Source: an uncultured Muribaculaceae bacterium
GTDB taxonomy: Bacteria > Bacteroidota > Bacteroidia > Bacteroidales > Muribaculaceae
Assembly (NCBI GenBank): GCA_934636465.1
Contig: CAKUAR010000026.1
Span: 1-26,460, forward strand
DNA length: 26,460 bases
Direction of reading: 5' to 3'
Position 1 is the stretch's first letter; every line of letters starts with the position of its first letter. Below, in pieces: positions 1-8,830 of this stretch. The notes beneath the pieces are model-generated. The model was not told the origin of the DNA. It ran no database searches and saw only the letters and a program-made list of their open reading frames with translations. The position numbers and the translations under genes are program-made.

Positions 1-1
1 A

Positions 2-925
2 GAGTCCGGTGCAATACCGAACTCTTTCTCAAATCGGATAGTTAATAACCTGTCCAACTTTTTGGGGTCACTTCAGATTGCTGCCGGTGGGGCAATTTTG
101 ATTCTTGCCTTGTTTTCTGATCCTGGCATATATCCAGCTCTGTTTTGCTTGGCTGTGATTGCCTATATCTGCCAGCTAATAGCCTACTGGCGCATGTTCC
201 ACGCCAGCTACAGACACAGTGCTAAGCGGCTCGATGACTACTATGATGACGAGGAGTCGGGGCGGCTTCGCTGGTTGCGGCATTTCTTCTACAGTGCCCT
301 TGCCATAGGCTTGCTTGCCTTGGCTTTCTCGGTGTTTGAGGTGCCGGTGCAATACTACGACTGGTTTACCATCACGTTTACCGTGTATTATGTGTATGTG
401 GTGATGTGCGTCATCAATTATCGCATCAACTACACATTTGTGGTGAAGGCGGTGGGCGTGGCTGAAAAAGTCCCAGCCGACAAGGTGGTGGGCGACAATG
501 CTCCGGGAGCTAACGCGGCGGCGGTCACAACAGCTTACGACGCTGCACCGCCCACCGACGTCAAAAACCACGACGACGGACAACTGCTGCGCTTGGAGCA
601 AGCTATTGACCGCTGGGTGCAAATGAGGAAATATACCCAAAAAGACGTTTCTCCCGACGATGTGGCGGAGCAACTGGGCACCAACAGGCGTTATCTGGCG
701 TGGTATTTCACCACGCAACGCCACACCACGTTTCGCTCATGGCGGCTCAAGCTGCGCATTGCCGAGGCCGAGAGGCTGCTGCGCGACAACAGCGAGGTGT
801 CAACCGCCTCGCTTCACGACATGGTGGGTGTGGGCGACAAGAGCAACTTTCACAAGCAGTTTAAGCTGGTGACTGGCCTGACGCCCTCGGAATACAAAGC
901 CGCTCACGGCAAAAAGAAAGACTGA
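2..925 (+). CDS. Membrane-anchored AraC-type transcriptional regulator, 5'-truncated by the window edge
   Basis: The reading frame is open from the first bases of the window, so the true start lies upstream; 307 residues are visible. The visible N-terminal part has hydrophobic, probably membrane-spanning segments (one rich in AILILALF, then FCLAVIAYIC, then FYSALAIGLLALAF, then a Tyr/Val-rich one). A variable linker follows, and the last ~100 residues form an AraC-type double helix-turn-helix: VAEQLGTNRRYLAWYF is the first HTH and the stretch to KSNFHKQFKLVTGLTPSEYK is the second, ending in the usual F-x-G-x-T-P-S-E-Y-K pattern. This layout is common in Bacteroidota and suggests a membrane-tethered DNA-binding protein, perhaps sensing an envelope signal. 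Target genes are unknown. A strong hairpin terminator follows at 983. Confidence 0.8.
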   Translation, partial: ESGAIPNSFSNRIVNNLSNFLGSLQIAAGGAILILALFSDPGIYPALFCLAVIAYICQLIAYWRMFHASYRHSAKRLDDYYDDEESGRLRWLRHFFYSALAIGLLALAFSVFEVPVQYYDWFTITFTVYYVYVVMCVINYRINYTFVVKAVGVAEKVPADKVVGDNAPGANAAAVTTAYDAAPPTDVKNHDDGQLLRLEQAIDRWVQMRKYTQKDVSPDDVAEQLGTNRRYLAWYFTTQRHTTFRSWRLKLRIAEAERLLRDNSEVSTASLHDMVGVGDKSNFHKQFKLVTGLTPSEYKAAHGKKKD

Positions 926-982
926 TAGCTAATTGTGGGCACTTGCCGCCGCCACTGGGTGTGCGGTGCAAGAAAAAAACAG

Positions 983-1035
983 CACAGGGCCAATGATAAC
1001 TGACTCATTGTCATTGGTCCTGTGGGAGTGTTTTT
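983..1035. terminator. Bidirectional intrinsic terminator between the AraC-type gene and the 1074-1475 unit
   Basis: A 17-bp stem (983-999 with 1008-1024, two G-U-type pairs) begins CACAGG and ends CCTGTG. On the plus strand it is followed by GGAGTGTTTTT. On the minus strand it is followed by GCTGTTTTTTT (972-982 region). It can end transcripts from both flanking convergent genes. Confidence 0.8.
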
Positions 1036-1073
1036 AGTGCATGGCAGCACTATGTGCGTCATCGCGACAAAAG

Positions 1074-1475
1074 CTAATGCTTTAGAACAAATTTGTCATC
1101 GACCACATAGATGCTTAAATGTAAAGTTTTCCATGGTGTGGTTGTCTTTATTCCGCTTATAGTATAAGTTTCTTGTTTTGGCCGTTTGCAGCCGCCATCG
1201 TTGAATGACGCGTCGTTGCTGCCATAGGTCAGAGCTGCGTTGCGCGTCGAGTGGTGTGGGCTGGCTGCGAAAGGTTCTGTAAATTTTGAGGTTTTTGCGA
1301 TTGGACTTGTCGGGTGGCCTATGGCACCTGGTGTTGCCACCTCGACATAGCCGTGAGAGTGGCAGTGCGCACTCTTGCTGGCTGTGTGGCAGCCAACTTG
1401 CGGCGTCACGCAACACCAGGTTGCTGCTTGGGCTGCCGGCTGCGAAGCTGCGTTAAAGAGTGCTTGTGTTTTCAT
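1074..1475 (-). CDS. Hypothetical protein, 133 residues, isolated transcription unit
   Basis: I do not recognise this protein. It begins MKTQALFNAASQPAAQAA, is rich in Ala, Thr, Ser and His, has Cys pairs near residue 21 and no clear signal peptide or membrane segment. The case for a real gene is contextual. A consensus Bacteroidota promoter (1513-1545) places the transcription start about 30 bases before this ATG, and a strong hairpin with a T-run on this strand lies just beyond the stop. The amino-acid composition is not clearly that of a folded protein, and a second minus-strand frame (1096-1416) is also open, so the transcript could instead be a non-coding RNA. Confidence 0.4.
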   Translation of the reverse strand: MKTQALFNAASQPAAQAATWCCVTPQVGCHTASKSAHCHSHGYVEVATPGAIGHPTSPIAKTSKFTEPFAASPHHSTRNAALTYGSNDASFNDGGCKRPKQETYTISGIKTTTPWKTLHLSIYVVDDKFVLKH

Positions 1476-1512
1476 ATCATTTTTTATGAGTAATTCGATT
1501 TTTTTTGTTTAG

Positions 1513-1545
1513 CAAAAGTAGATTAAAACAATGGTTTTGAGCAAA
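1513..1545 (-). promoter_or_regulatory. Bacteroidota-type promoter for the 1074-1475 unit
   Basis: Read on the minus strand there is TTTG (1545-1542), 21 bases, then TACTTTTG (1520-1513), matching TTTG/TAnnTTTG. The predicted start of transcription is near 1506, about 30 bases before the ATG at 1475. The TTTG element lies inside the T-run of the preceding terminator. Confidence 0.6.
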
Positions 1546-1586
1546 AAAAGAGCGTGGTATTTGCTCAACATGCAGCAAATACCACG
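1542..1586 (-). terminator. Second of two tandem terminators after the GLUG-repeat gene
   Basis: Perfect 13-bp stem CGTGGTATTTGCT (1553-1565) with AGCAAATACCACG (1574-1586), 8-base loop, followed on the minus strand by CTCTTTTTTTG. It lies downstream of a first hairpin at 1613-1643. Confidence 0.8.
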
Positions 1587-1601
1587 AAAAATGTCACAAT
1601 T

Positions 1602-1643
1602 ATACAAAAGAAAAGCGGACTTCTGCAAAATGGAAGTCCGCTT
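1602..1643 (-). terminator. First terminator after the GLUG-repeat gene
   Basis: Perfect 11-bp stem AAGCGGACTTC (1613-1623) with GAAGTCCGCTT (1633-1643), followed on the minus strand by TTCTTTTGTAT. It lies about 65 bases beyond the stop codon of the 1708-6249 gene and should end the subtilase/GLUG operon. Confidence 0.8.
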
Positions 1644-1707
1644 AAATATTGGTTGCCGTCAGTTAGTGCCGTCGAGCGGCGCAACTGTCAGGCTAAGATT
1701 TATCTCA

Positions 1708-4700
1708 TCATTTCACCAAAACTTTGGCTGCTGCTCCAGCGGCTTTCACCACATAGAGGCCATTGGCAAGATTGATTACATCACCGGCCTTGGCCACGCC
1801 GCTCTTAACCAGAGCGCCAGCCACGGTGTAGATGGCATATTTGCCTTCGGGCAGCACCACGCCGCCAGCCACGGTTTGCACGCCGGTAGCTGTCTTGGCC
1901 ACGCCGTCAACACCAGTGCCTTCAGGAGCATTGACGTGGAGCTTGTAGCTGCGAGAATATTTGCCATAGTTCACTGTGAGTGTATAGTCGCCCACGGTGT
2001 TTGGCTTGGCAGCCACATAGTATCCGCTCACGATGAACTCTTCTGGAGTGTCCCATGTGAGGTCTTGTGGTTGAGCCACACGGAATGTCTTGGTCACATT
2101 GTAGCGGGTGTCGCCTTCCTCAAGATAAAGAGGAGTGGTGGCAACTACCACGGCCGAATCCTCGCCGATTGTAGTCGGGTATGGGTAGCGGCTGTTTGCG
2201 TCAAATTCCTGCTTGGCTGTTGTGGTGGTCCAGTCAGCACCTGGCACGTAGTTAGACACGAGCTCGTAGGTGGTGAGAGAACTTACACCCTCGGCATCGG
2301 CTTTGCCGATTGCCTTCACGTTGCACATCTGGTTGTCGAACGCCACATTCTCAATGGTGAGATATTTGCTTGTCTTGGCTGCCACTGCGCCCACGTTGGC
2401 TGCACTGCTACCATAGCCGTCGAGGCTACCGGTTGAGATTGAGTTGGCAATCTTAAACTTGCTGTAGCTGCTGCCCGGCATACCCATGATGCCAGCCACG
2501 CCGTTGTGTGCGCTGATAGTGCCAGAGTTGTAGGCATTGGTGATTTCTGGGTTACCCTTGCCCACGATGCCGGCTGCACCGGCAGCTGTTGACGACACGC
2601 TTGCCTTGGTGTTTGCCACGTCGGCAGTGTTTGCCACATTGTTCACAAATGTTTGTCCTGCCTCGCTGTCAATGTCGCCCACTATACCGCCAGCTGCATT
2701 GTAGCTGGTTGTGACTTTGGCTGCATTGACACTGTTGCTGACCACAAGCTTCACATCTTTTGCGTCGCTATAGGAAATGGTGTTTTGTCCCACGATGCCG
2801 GCAGCAGGACCATAGGCGCTGATTGCTCCATAGTTGTTGGTCTTGTTGATTGCGGCTCCATGCTCCACATAGCCCACGATACCGCCGGCCACGCTCTTGT
2901 TGCTCTTAATCTCGCCATAGTTTTTGGCGTTGTCGAGAGTTACTGCCGATGCCAGAGATGCGATACCTCCTGCATAGCCAGATGAGCCTGTGGCTGACAC
3001 AGAACCGTAGTTGGTGAGTTTGCTGTATTTGCTTGCTGTGCCGCAGATGTGTCCTGCGATGCCGCCGGCTTTGGCCGTTGCCACCACAGAGGCATAGTTG
3101 ATCACGTTTTCAATAGAGCCTTCAGCCTCGCCTGCCACAGCACCCGCATATGTCTTACCGGTTATAGTGCCGCTCTTGATTGTGAGGTTCTTGATAGCGC
3201 CATCAAGGCCGAGAGCACCCACGAGACCCACATAGTCGGTAGTGCCTTTGCTGATTGTGAGGTTGCTGATAGAGTGGTTCTTGCCATCGAGTGTGGCGTT
3301 GAACTTGGCAGTTGTCTTGCCGCCTATTGGCTCAAATTCGGCATTGTCCATGTTGAGGTCGGCTGTTATGGCAAATATCTTGCCGCTGAAGCCATTTTTG
3401 GTTGAGGCCACAGTGCTTGACAGCTTCACGAGGTCGGCTGGAGTGGCAATTATATAAGGATTCTCGGCTGTTCCGTCGCCAGACAGAATCTTGCCTATTG
3501 CTGATAGAGGAATCACCTTGCTGAGGCCTGCGAATGTGGCAGTGAGGTTGTCGTTGGCTGCCTTGTCGCTCTCCTTGTAGTTGAGCGTGTTGCCGCTGAT
3601 AGTGAAGTCGGTGCCCTTTTCCACTGCCCAGGCAAGGCCGTCGGCAGCATAGAGAGTGGCATTCTTGCTGATTTGCGCACGGGTGTCGCCAGCGTCAAAT
3701 GTCACAGGATAAGAGCCGAGTTTTGCGCCGTTTTCGTCTTTGAACAGCTTGAGTTGCGGATAAAGTCCGCTGGTGGCCGTCCAGTTGTCATCGCCAAATG
3801 CGTCAGATGTGAGTTCGCTTGTGAGTTTGCCTTCGAGTCCGGCTGCATCAATGTTTTTGTAGATGGCGATTTGCTTGTCATAAACGACATTGCTGAATTT
3901 GCCAGAATCATATTTGCCTACCACGGCACCCGCAGTGGCATCGTCGCCAGTGAACGACACGGCTCCCAGTGAGAGCACATTGCTGAATGTGGCAGCCTTG
4001 GCCGAACCAGCCACGCCACCCACGTTGGTCACAGCCGACACATTGCCGGTGTTGAGGCAGTTGGTCACTGTTCCGGCACATGAGCCCACAAGACCACCCA
4101 CGCTTTGTGTGGTTGTTCCGGCGGAGCTTACTGTTCCTGCGTTTTGGCAGCCACTCATTGAGGCTCCGGCCTCGATGTTGTAGGCTACACCGCCAATATA
4201 GCCTTTGTCGAGGCTCGTCACGTTGCCTTCGTTGTAGCAGTTGGTGATTTTGCTGCCAGAATAGGCTATATACACAAGACCTCCGGCAAAACCTTCGGCA
4301 GTGTAAACTTCTGCGTAGTTTTTGCAGTTATCTATGGTTCCCATGAGTGCCGATACGAGAGAGGCGGCGTTGCGGTGGAATTTGAGAGAGCAGCTCTTGT
4401 CGATGTTGAGGTTTTTAATCACTCCGTCTTTGGCTACGAAGCTGAACAAAGCTGACCAGAGGTCGTCGGTGTTCACATTGTTGAACTTCCAGTTCTTGAT
4501 GCTGTGTCCTTGTCCGTCGAACACTCCGGCAAATGCGCATGAGCTGGCGTCGGAAATGATTGGGAAAGTGGCATCGTTTTGCATGTCGATGTCGGCAGTC
4601 ACCTTGAAATATTCGCCGTCGAACGACATGTCCTGACTGTTGGTAGCATCGCTAAGTTTCTTCATGTCGTTGAAGTCGGCGATGATATATGGGTCGGCCT

Positions 4701-6249
4701 CGGTTCCTGTTCCATTGAATATCTCAGGATAGATGCTTACGAGGCTGCGTTTCTCATAGTCGCCAAGATAGGCGTGGAGCACAGCATTTACGAGCTTGCT
4801 TCCGCGAGTAACATTGACTGTGGTGCCGCTAATGCGAGCCTGTGTTGTTCCGGTGATTTCCCAATCCACGTCGTTGAGGCTGCTCACAGTGAAGTTCTTT
4901 GTCACTTTTCCATGTGACTCGCCGTCGGCAAGGAAGAATGGCGTGGCGTTGAGCAACGCTATGTCGAGGTTAGCTGATTTCTTGAGGCGAGGATACATGC
5001 CGGCAGCAAATTGCCAAACGCTGGTGTCAAAGCCGTCGATAGCTGTGCCTGTGGTCAGCTCTTTAGTGGCTTTCGGACCGATTTTGCCGCCCCAGCCAGC
5101 CACCTGAGAGTCGTAGTAGCAGTTTTTGAGCGTGACGCTCACTGTGTTTTGACCAATGAACTCGCAGTTTTCGGAGCGAGCTATGATGGAATTGAATATT
5201 GTGCCGAAGCTCAAGCAGTTTTCGATAGAGGTTTTTGATGCAGAGCCAGACAGGTATCCAATCAGGCCACCCACAGATGAAGTGCTTTGGTTATACACCG
5301 TTCCGGCATTGTAGCAATCTTTGATTGTGGCGTCGGAAATTTGTCCTGCCAAGCCGCCAGTGTAGTTGCCCGATTGAATGTAGCCGGCATTCCAGCAGCG
5401 TTCCACAACCACTTGCTGGCCATTGCCCAAGATGCCGCCGCAGTTGCCGTTGGCAGACGATAGAGTGCCGAAGTAGTAGCAGTCTGAAATCTCCACTTGA
5501 GGCTTGCCTGTGCCAGCCATTGAGCCAAGTGCCACACCCGCAATGCCACCGGTGAACGTCTGGCTCTCAAGCTGTGCGGTGAGGGTGGCGTCGCTCCAGC
5601 AGTTGCGTACCACGCCATAGTCTTGGCCAACGATGGCTGCAAATGTGCTGACGCAGCTCATGCTTCCAGAGTAGGAGCTGTTGAGTACATAACCACCTCC
5701 CACAAGGTTACCCACAAGGCCGCCCTTGAAGCCGCTTACTGTGGCGTTATATGAGCCGCCTTTAACATGCACGTTGTCGAGCGTGCCGGCAAGTTGACCC
5801 ACAATTGTTCCGCCCGACAGCGATGTGCCGGCATCTACGGTGACTTTTGGGTTGACGAGGGTGATGTTCTTGATTACACCGGCGGTGTCAACAATGCCGA
5901 ACAGACCGCCGTAGCGCTCTCCGTCTTTTGAGGTGAGCACGAGGTTGGTGAGCGTGTGGTTTTTGCCGTCGAACACGCCGTCGAACTTGTTTTGCTCCTT
6001 AAATGAAATCCACTTGCCTATCGATGGGTAAGTGAAGCTCGAAGCAAACGTTATGTCGTTCTCCAAGGCAAAATATTTGCCTGTGAACGAATTGGCTTTC
6101 TCATTGACCTCGTTGGCGAGCTCGGTGAAATCCTCGGCCTTAGTAATCTTGTAAGGGTCGGCTTTGGTTCCTGTTCCGCCGCTGAAAGTCTGACCCCACG
6201 CCGTGATGCCGGCTGTGAGTGCCAATACTAAAAGAGTGACTTTCTTCAT
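1708..6249 (-). CDS. Large secreted GLUG-repeat (adhesin-like) protein with C-terminal sorting domain
   Basis: A 1513-residue protein with a signal peptide (MKKVTLLVLALTAGITAWGQ). Three tandem modules each open with a Gly-Thr/Asp-Gly-Thr-x-A-D/E-x-P-Y-x-I segment, near residues 24, 512 and 922. Each continues into an F-x-G-V/T-F/L-D-G-K/Q-x-H strand and a run of GLUG-type repeats (GGLVG, GGIAG, GGLAG, each followed by C-Y/W-N-x-G-x-V). Such repeats build right-handed beta-helices in bacterial surface and IgA1-protease-like (M26) proteins. Modules 1 and 2 are followed by spacer regions of beta-sandwich character. The last ~75 residues (after GTGVDGVAK, ending GLYVVKAAGAAAKVLVK) resemble a type A sorting domain of type IX secretion. 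I infer a cell-surface or secreted adhesin or glycan-binding protein. The gene starts 20 bases after the subtilase stop, so the two are probably co-transcribed. No catalytic motif was seen. Confidence 0.85.
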   Translation of the reverse strand: MKKVTLLVLALTAGITAWGQTFSGGTGTKADPYKITKAEDFTELANEVNEKANSFTGKYFALENDITFASSFTYPSIGKWISFKEQNKFDGVFDGKNHTLTNLVLTSKDGERYGGLFGIVDTAGVIKNITLVNPKVTVDAGTSLSGGTIVGQLAGTLDNVHVKGGSYNATVSGFKGGLVGNLVGGGYVLNSSYSGSMSCVSTFAAIVGQDYGVVRNCWSDATLTAQLESQTFTGGIAGVALGSMAGTGKPQVEISDCYYFGTLSSANGNCGGILGNGQQVVVERCWNAGYIQSGNYTGGLAGQISDATIKDCYNAGTVYNQSTSSVGGLIGYLSGSASKTSIENCLSFGTIFNSIIARSENCEFIGQNTVSVTLKNCYYDSQVAGWGGKIGPKATKELTTGTAIDGFDTSVWQFAAGMYPRLKKSANLDIALLNATPFFLADGESHGKVTKNFTVSSLNDVDWEITGTTQARISGTTVNVTRGSKLVNAVLHAYLGDYEKRSLVSIYPEIFNGTGTEADPYIIADFNDMKKLSDATNSQDMSFDGEYFKVTADIDMQNDATFPIISDASSCAFAGVFDGQGHSIKNWKFNNVNTDDLWSALFSFVAKDGVIKNLNIDKSCSLKFHRNAASLVSALMGTIDNCKNYAEVYTAEGFAGGLVYIAYSGSKITNCYNEGNVTSLDKGYIGGVAYNIEAGASMSGCQNAGTVSSAGTTTQSVGGLVGSCAGTVTNCLNTGNVSAVTNVGGVAGSAKAATFSNVLSLGAVSFTGDDATAGAVVGKYDSGKFSNVVYDKQIAIYKNIDAAGLEGKLTSELTSDAFGDDNWTATSGLYPQLKLFKDENGAKLGSYPVTFDAGDTRAQISKNATLYAADGLAWAVEKGTDFTISGNTLNYKESDKAANDNLTATFAGLSKVIPLSAIGKILSGDGTAENPYIIATPADLVKLSSTVASTKNGFSGKIFAITADLNMDNAEFEPIGGKTTAKFNATLDGKNHSISNLTISKGTTDYVGLVGALGLDGAIKNLTIKSGTITGKTYAGAVAGEAEGSIENVINYASVVATAKAGGIAGHICGTASKYSKLTNYGSVSATGSSGYAGGIASLASAVTLDNAKNYGEIKSNKSVAGGIVGYVEHGAAINKTNNYGAISAYGPAAGIVGQNTISYSDAKDVKLVVSNSVNAAKVTTSYNAAGGIVGDIDSEAGQTFVNNVANTADVANTKASVSSTAAGAAGIVGKGNPEITNAYNSGTISAHNGVAGIMGMPGSSYSKFKIANSISTGSLDGYGSSAANVGAVAAKTSKYLTIENVAFDNQMCNVKAIGKADAEGVSSLTTYELVSNYVPGADWTTTTAKQEFDANSRYPYPTTIGEDSAVVVATTPLYLEEGDTRYNVTKTFRVAQPQDLTWDTPEEFIVSGYYVAAKPNTVGDYTLTVNYGKYSRSYKLHVNAPEGTGVDGVAKTATGVQTVAGGVVLPEGKYAIYTVAGALVKSGVAKAGDVINLANGLYVVKAAGAAAKVLVK

Positions 6250-6269
6250 TTGTCGAAAAAATTAAATAA

Positions 6270-8456
6270 TTATTTGTTGAGATATTTGAATGTCTGCTCT
6301 TTGCCGCCGCCCGACACATGCACCACATACACGCCTTTGCCGAGGTCGTCGAAGCTCACCACGCAGTCGTCGCCGGTGGTTTTGCCTGCGAGTGTGAGTG
6401 TCTTGGCAAGCGCGCCGCTTGTGGTGTAAACGTTGACGCGTGTCTTGTCAACGTCTTTCAGGAAGAGCACATGCAGACCGTCGGCCATGGGTGTGCCTTT
6501 CCATGTGTCGGAGAACTTCTTCACCTGCTCCACGCTTGAGAAGTTTTTCAAGAGATACACCAGTCCGGCATAGGCGTCGATTTTGCCATAGCCCCATGTG
6601 TTGTTTGGCACATCGCCGGTGTATTTGTCCTTGATTGCGGTGTTTTTGAGTGTTTCTCTAATTTGCTCGGTGGTGAGGGTGGGGTTGGCCTCAAGCCATG
6701 TGGCTATGATTCCTGCCACTTGAGGCGCCGACATTGAGGTGCCTTGCATGGCACCGTAGCCATAGGTGCGGCCGTTCCACTTCTCCTTGCCCATGAGCAC
6801 ATATGACGCGTCGCTGTAAGAGAAACTGTTGAGAGCCGAGATGATATATGAGCCTGGAGCCGAGATGTCGGGCTTCATGCGGCCGTCGAGCGTTGGGCCT
6901 TGATTAGAGAATGGTGCTATGTCGTGCAATGGGAAACCTTGCGTCCAGCCGGCAGAGCCGCCATTGTTGAGCGTGTCGCCACTCACGGTGCGCACAAACG
7001 GACGTGTGACGTATGCGCCCACAGTTATCACGTTTTTGCCCACACCGCCTATTTCGCCTGTCTGATATTTGTTGTCGGGCAAATCCATCTTCTCGTTCCA
7101 CTTTCTGAAGCAGCAGTAGTTGTTGTTGGCCCAGCCGTGCACTGTGGTGCCTGGCTCGCCAATCACCATTATGGCTATCACCTTGCCTGGCTTGTAGTCG
7201 CTGAGGTTGAGGGTGATGTGTGCCGTGGGGCGGTTGTTGAGCGGACTGGTTTGCGTCACTATGTCAAACGAGCCGCTTGCCATGTCGTAGGGCTTTTGCA
7301 GCACCACCGAGCCGCTATAGCTGCGCGAGGCATTGAAAGCGCGGCTCTGGTACACTGGTTGCAGTGTGGTTTTGTCGATTGTGCAAACCTTGATTTTGAA
7401 CGACTTGCCCTCGTCGCCCCAGAATTGCATCTCGCCGCTGCCGGCCATGTTGAGGCTCTCGGCAAAGGCTATGCCTATGAGCAGGGTGTCGTTGTCTGCT
7501 GTGAACGACTTCGACACGTGGGCATCTACAAGGCCGTCGTTGCCGGCAGAACCCACGAATATGTGGCCAGGGCCAGCGAGCTGGTCGGCAATCTGGTCGC
7601 GGAGCGAAGTGCCGTCGTGCGGACCCATCTGGGTGCCGAGGCTCATGTTGATAACGGCAGGCTCGCCCACCGAGTCGGCGTAGTTGAACACATATTTCAT
7701 TGCGTCGGCAATGCCGGTGTCAACAGAGCCAAATGTGGTGAACACCAAGTCGGCTTCGCGGGCTATGCCGTAATAGGGGTTGCCGTTGGTGGTGTCGGCT
7801 CCAGCTGCGATGCCGAGCACATGGCTTGAGTGGGCATAGGAGCTAAGGTCGGTGCCTTTTTTCAATATGGCCTCTGGGGTGGTGAACTCCTTGCCGTAGC
7901 CAAACTTGGCTGGCACGGTGCCGCCCACGGTGTCGGCTTGAAGCCACACGCGCTTCAGTCGCAGTGTCTTGCGGTCGCTGGTGTAGAAGTCGGGGTGTCC
8001 GAAATCGAGTCCGGCATCTATGTCAGCCACCACCACCCCTTTGCCTAAAAACGGCATGGTGAGCGGAGCCTGGCCGGCTTGCGCCTTGTCAACATTGGTG
8101 AGAATGCGCGAAGAGTCCATGGCCAGAGTCACCTTTTGGGCGGCCTCAATCACATCTACGCCTTGCAGGGCTGCCACGGAGTCAACCGCATCAACAGGAA
8201 TGCGAGCCGTGAGAATGTTGCCAGCCACTGTGCCGACTTCCACTCCGAGCTGCTTGATTGAGTCGATGACCGACGCGTCGTTAAACTTCACGAAAGCCGA
8301 CAGCTTCGTGCCGTTGACCGACGGGGCTTTGCGCACGCCACTGTGCTGGCGAGGCATCAAGTCGAGAATAGTGTTGGTGGTCAGTTTGTTTGAGATTTGC
8401 GCAAAGGCAATCACAACAAATGCCAGACACATAATTGCAGTAATTTTTCTTCTCAT
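6270..8456 (-). CDS. Secreted S8-family serine peptidase (subtilase)
   Basis: A 728-residue protein with a signal peptide (MRRKITAIMCLAFVVIAFAQ). A propeptide-like region follows to ~residue 130, then the peptidase domain. The catalytic triad is visible: Asp147 in VADIDAGLDFGHPDF, His209 in YAHSSHVLGIAAG, Ser574 in QGTSMSAPQVAG. The oxyanion Asn306 is in GSAGNDG. The His motif is unusual: HSSHVLG instead of the common HGTHVAG, though the catalytic His is kept. A ~170-residue insert separates the Asn from the Ser motif, as in larger Bacteroidota subtilases. The C-terminus (FDDLGKGVYVVHVSGGGKEQ, ending FKYLNK) is a sorting-domain-like beta module, pointing to type IX secretion. It is first in a two-gene operon with the GLUG protein. 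Its substrate cannot be told from sequence. Confidence 0.9.
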   Translation of the reverse strand: MRRKITAIMCLAFVVIAFAQISNKLTTNTILDLMPRQHSGVRKAPSVNGTKLSAFVKFNDASVIDSIKQLGVEVGTVAGNILTARIPVDAVDSVAALQGVDVIEAAQKVTLAMDSSRILTNVDKAQAGQAPLTMPFLGKGVVVADIDAGLDFGHPDFYTSDRKTLRLKRVWLQADTVGGTVPAKFGYGKEFTTPEAILKKGTDLSSYAHSSHVLGIAAGADTTNGNPYYGIAREADLVFTTFGSVDTGIADAMKYVFNYADSVGEPAVINMSLGTQMGPHDGTSLRDQIADQLAGPGHIFVGSAGNDGLVDAHVSKSFTADNDTLLIGIAFAESLNMAGSGEMQFWGDEGKSFKIKVCTIDKTTLQPVYQSRAFNASRSYSGSVVLQKPYDMASGSFDIVTQTSPLNNRPTAHITLNLSDYKPGKVIAIMVIGEPGTTVHGWANNNYCCFRKWNEKMDLPDNKYQTGEIGGVGKNVITVGAYVTRPFVRTVSGDTLNNGGSAGWTQGFPLHDIAPFSNQGPTLDGRMKPDISAPGSYIISALNSFSYSDASYVLMGKEKWNGRTYGYGAMQGTSMSAPQVAGIIATWLEANPTLTTEQIRETLKNTAIKDKYTGDVPNNTWGYGKIDAYAGLVYLLKNFSSVEQVKKFSDTWKGTPMADGLHVLFLKDVDKTRVNVYTTSGALAKTLTLAGKTTGDDCVVSFDDLGKGVYVVHVSGGGKEQTFKYLNK

Positions 8457-8590
8457 ACGCTTATATTTATTATTAAATTAATTCAACAGATAAATAGGTG
8501 TGCTTTTCTGTGTGGTGCTGCCGTTGGTCGCAACAGTGTGGGAGAAATCTCGGGAAAATATGCAACAAACTCCACATTGAATTTCCATTA

Positions 8591-8621
8591 CAAAATTAAT
8601 CAAAAATAAGTGTTTTGCAAT
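8591..8621 (-). promoter_or_regulatory. Candidate promoter of the subtilase/GLUG operon
   Basis: On the minus strand: ATTG (8621-8618), 19 bases, then TAATTTTG (8598-8591), an exact TAnnTTTG with a one-base deviation in the upstream element. It would give a 5' leader of about 125 bases. The interval 8622-8830 holds only small inverted repeats (for example GGTTAAA/TTTAACC and TTAAC/GTTAA) and no gene that I can see. Confidence 0.4.
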
Positions 8622-8830
8622 CACATTGGGTGTAAAAGCCAACGAATTGGAGTTTTTAACTCACTTGAGGTTAAAAACTTTAACCGGTGTGTCGGCAAAA
8701 CTGTGGGGGGCTGGTGGTAAAGAAAAATCAAATGTCTGCTTGTTTTTCCAGTCTTTTTGTGGCGTTGGGGCGAAAATCAGGCTCTAATTAACGTTAGTTA
8801 ACAAAACATTTTTTTTTTTTAGCAGATTTT

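Noticed and set aside
6900..7829. 309-residue plus-strand ORF opposite the subtilase
   Set aside because: It is a mirror of the subtilase coding frame, whose catalytic motifs are clear; its His/Val/Ala-rich product has no motifs. The same applies to the long plus-strand frames opposite the phosphatases and the GH109-like gene.
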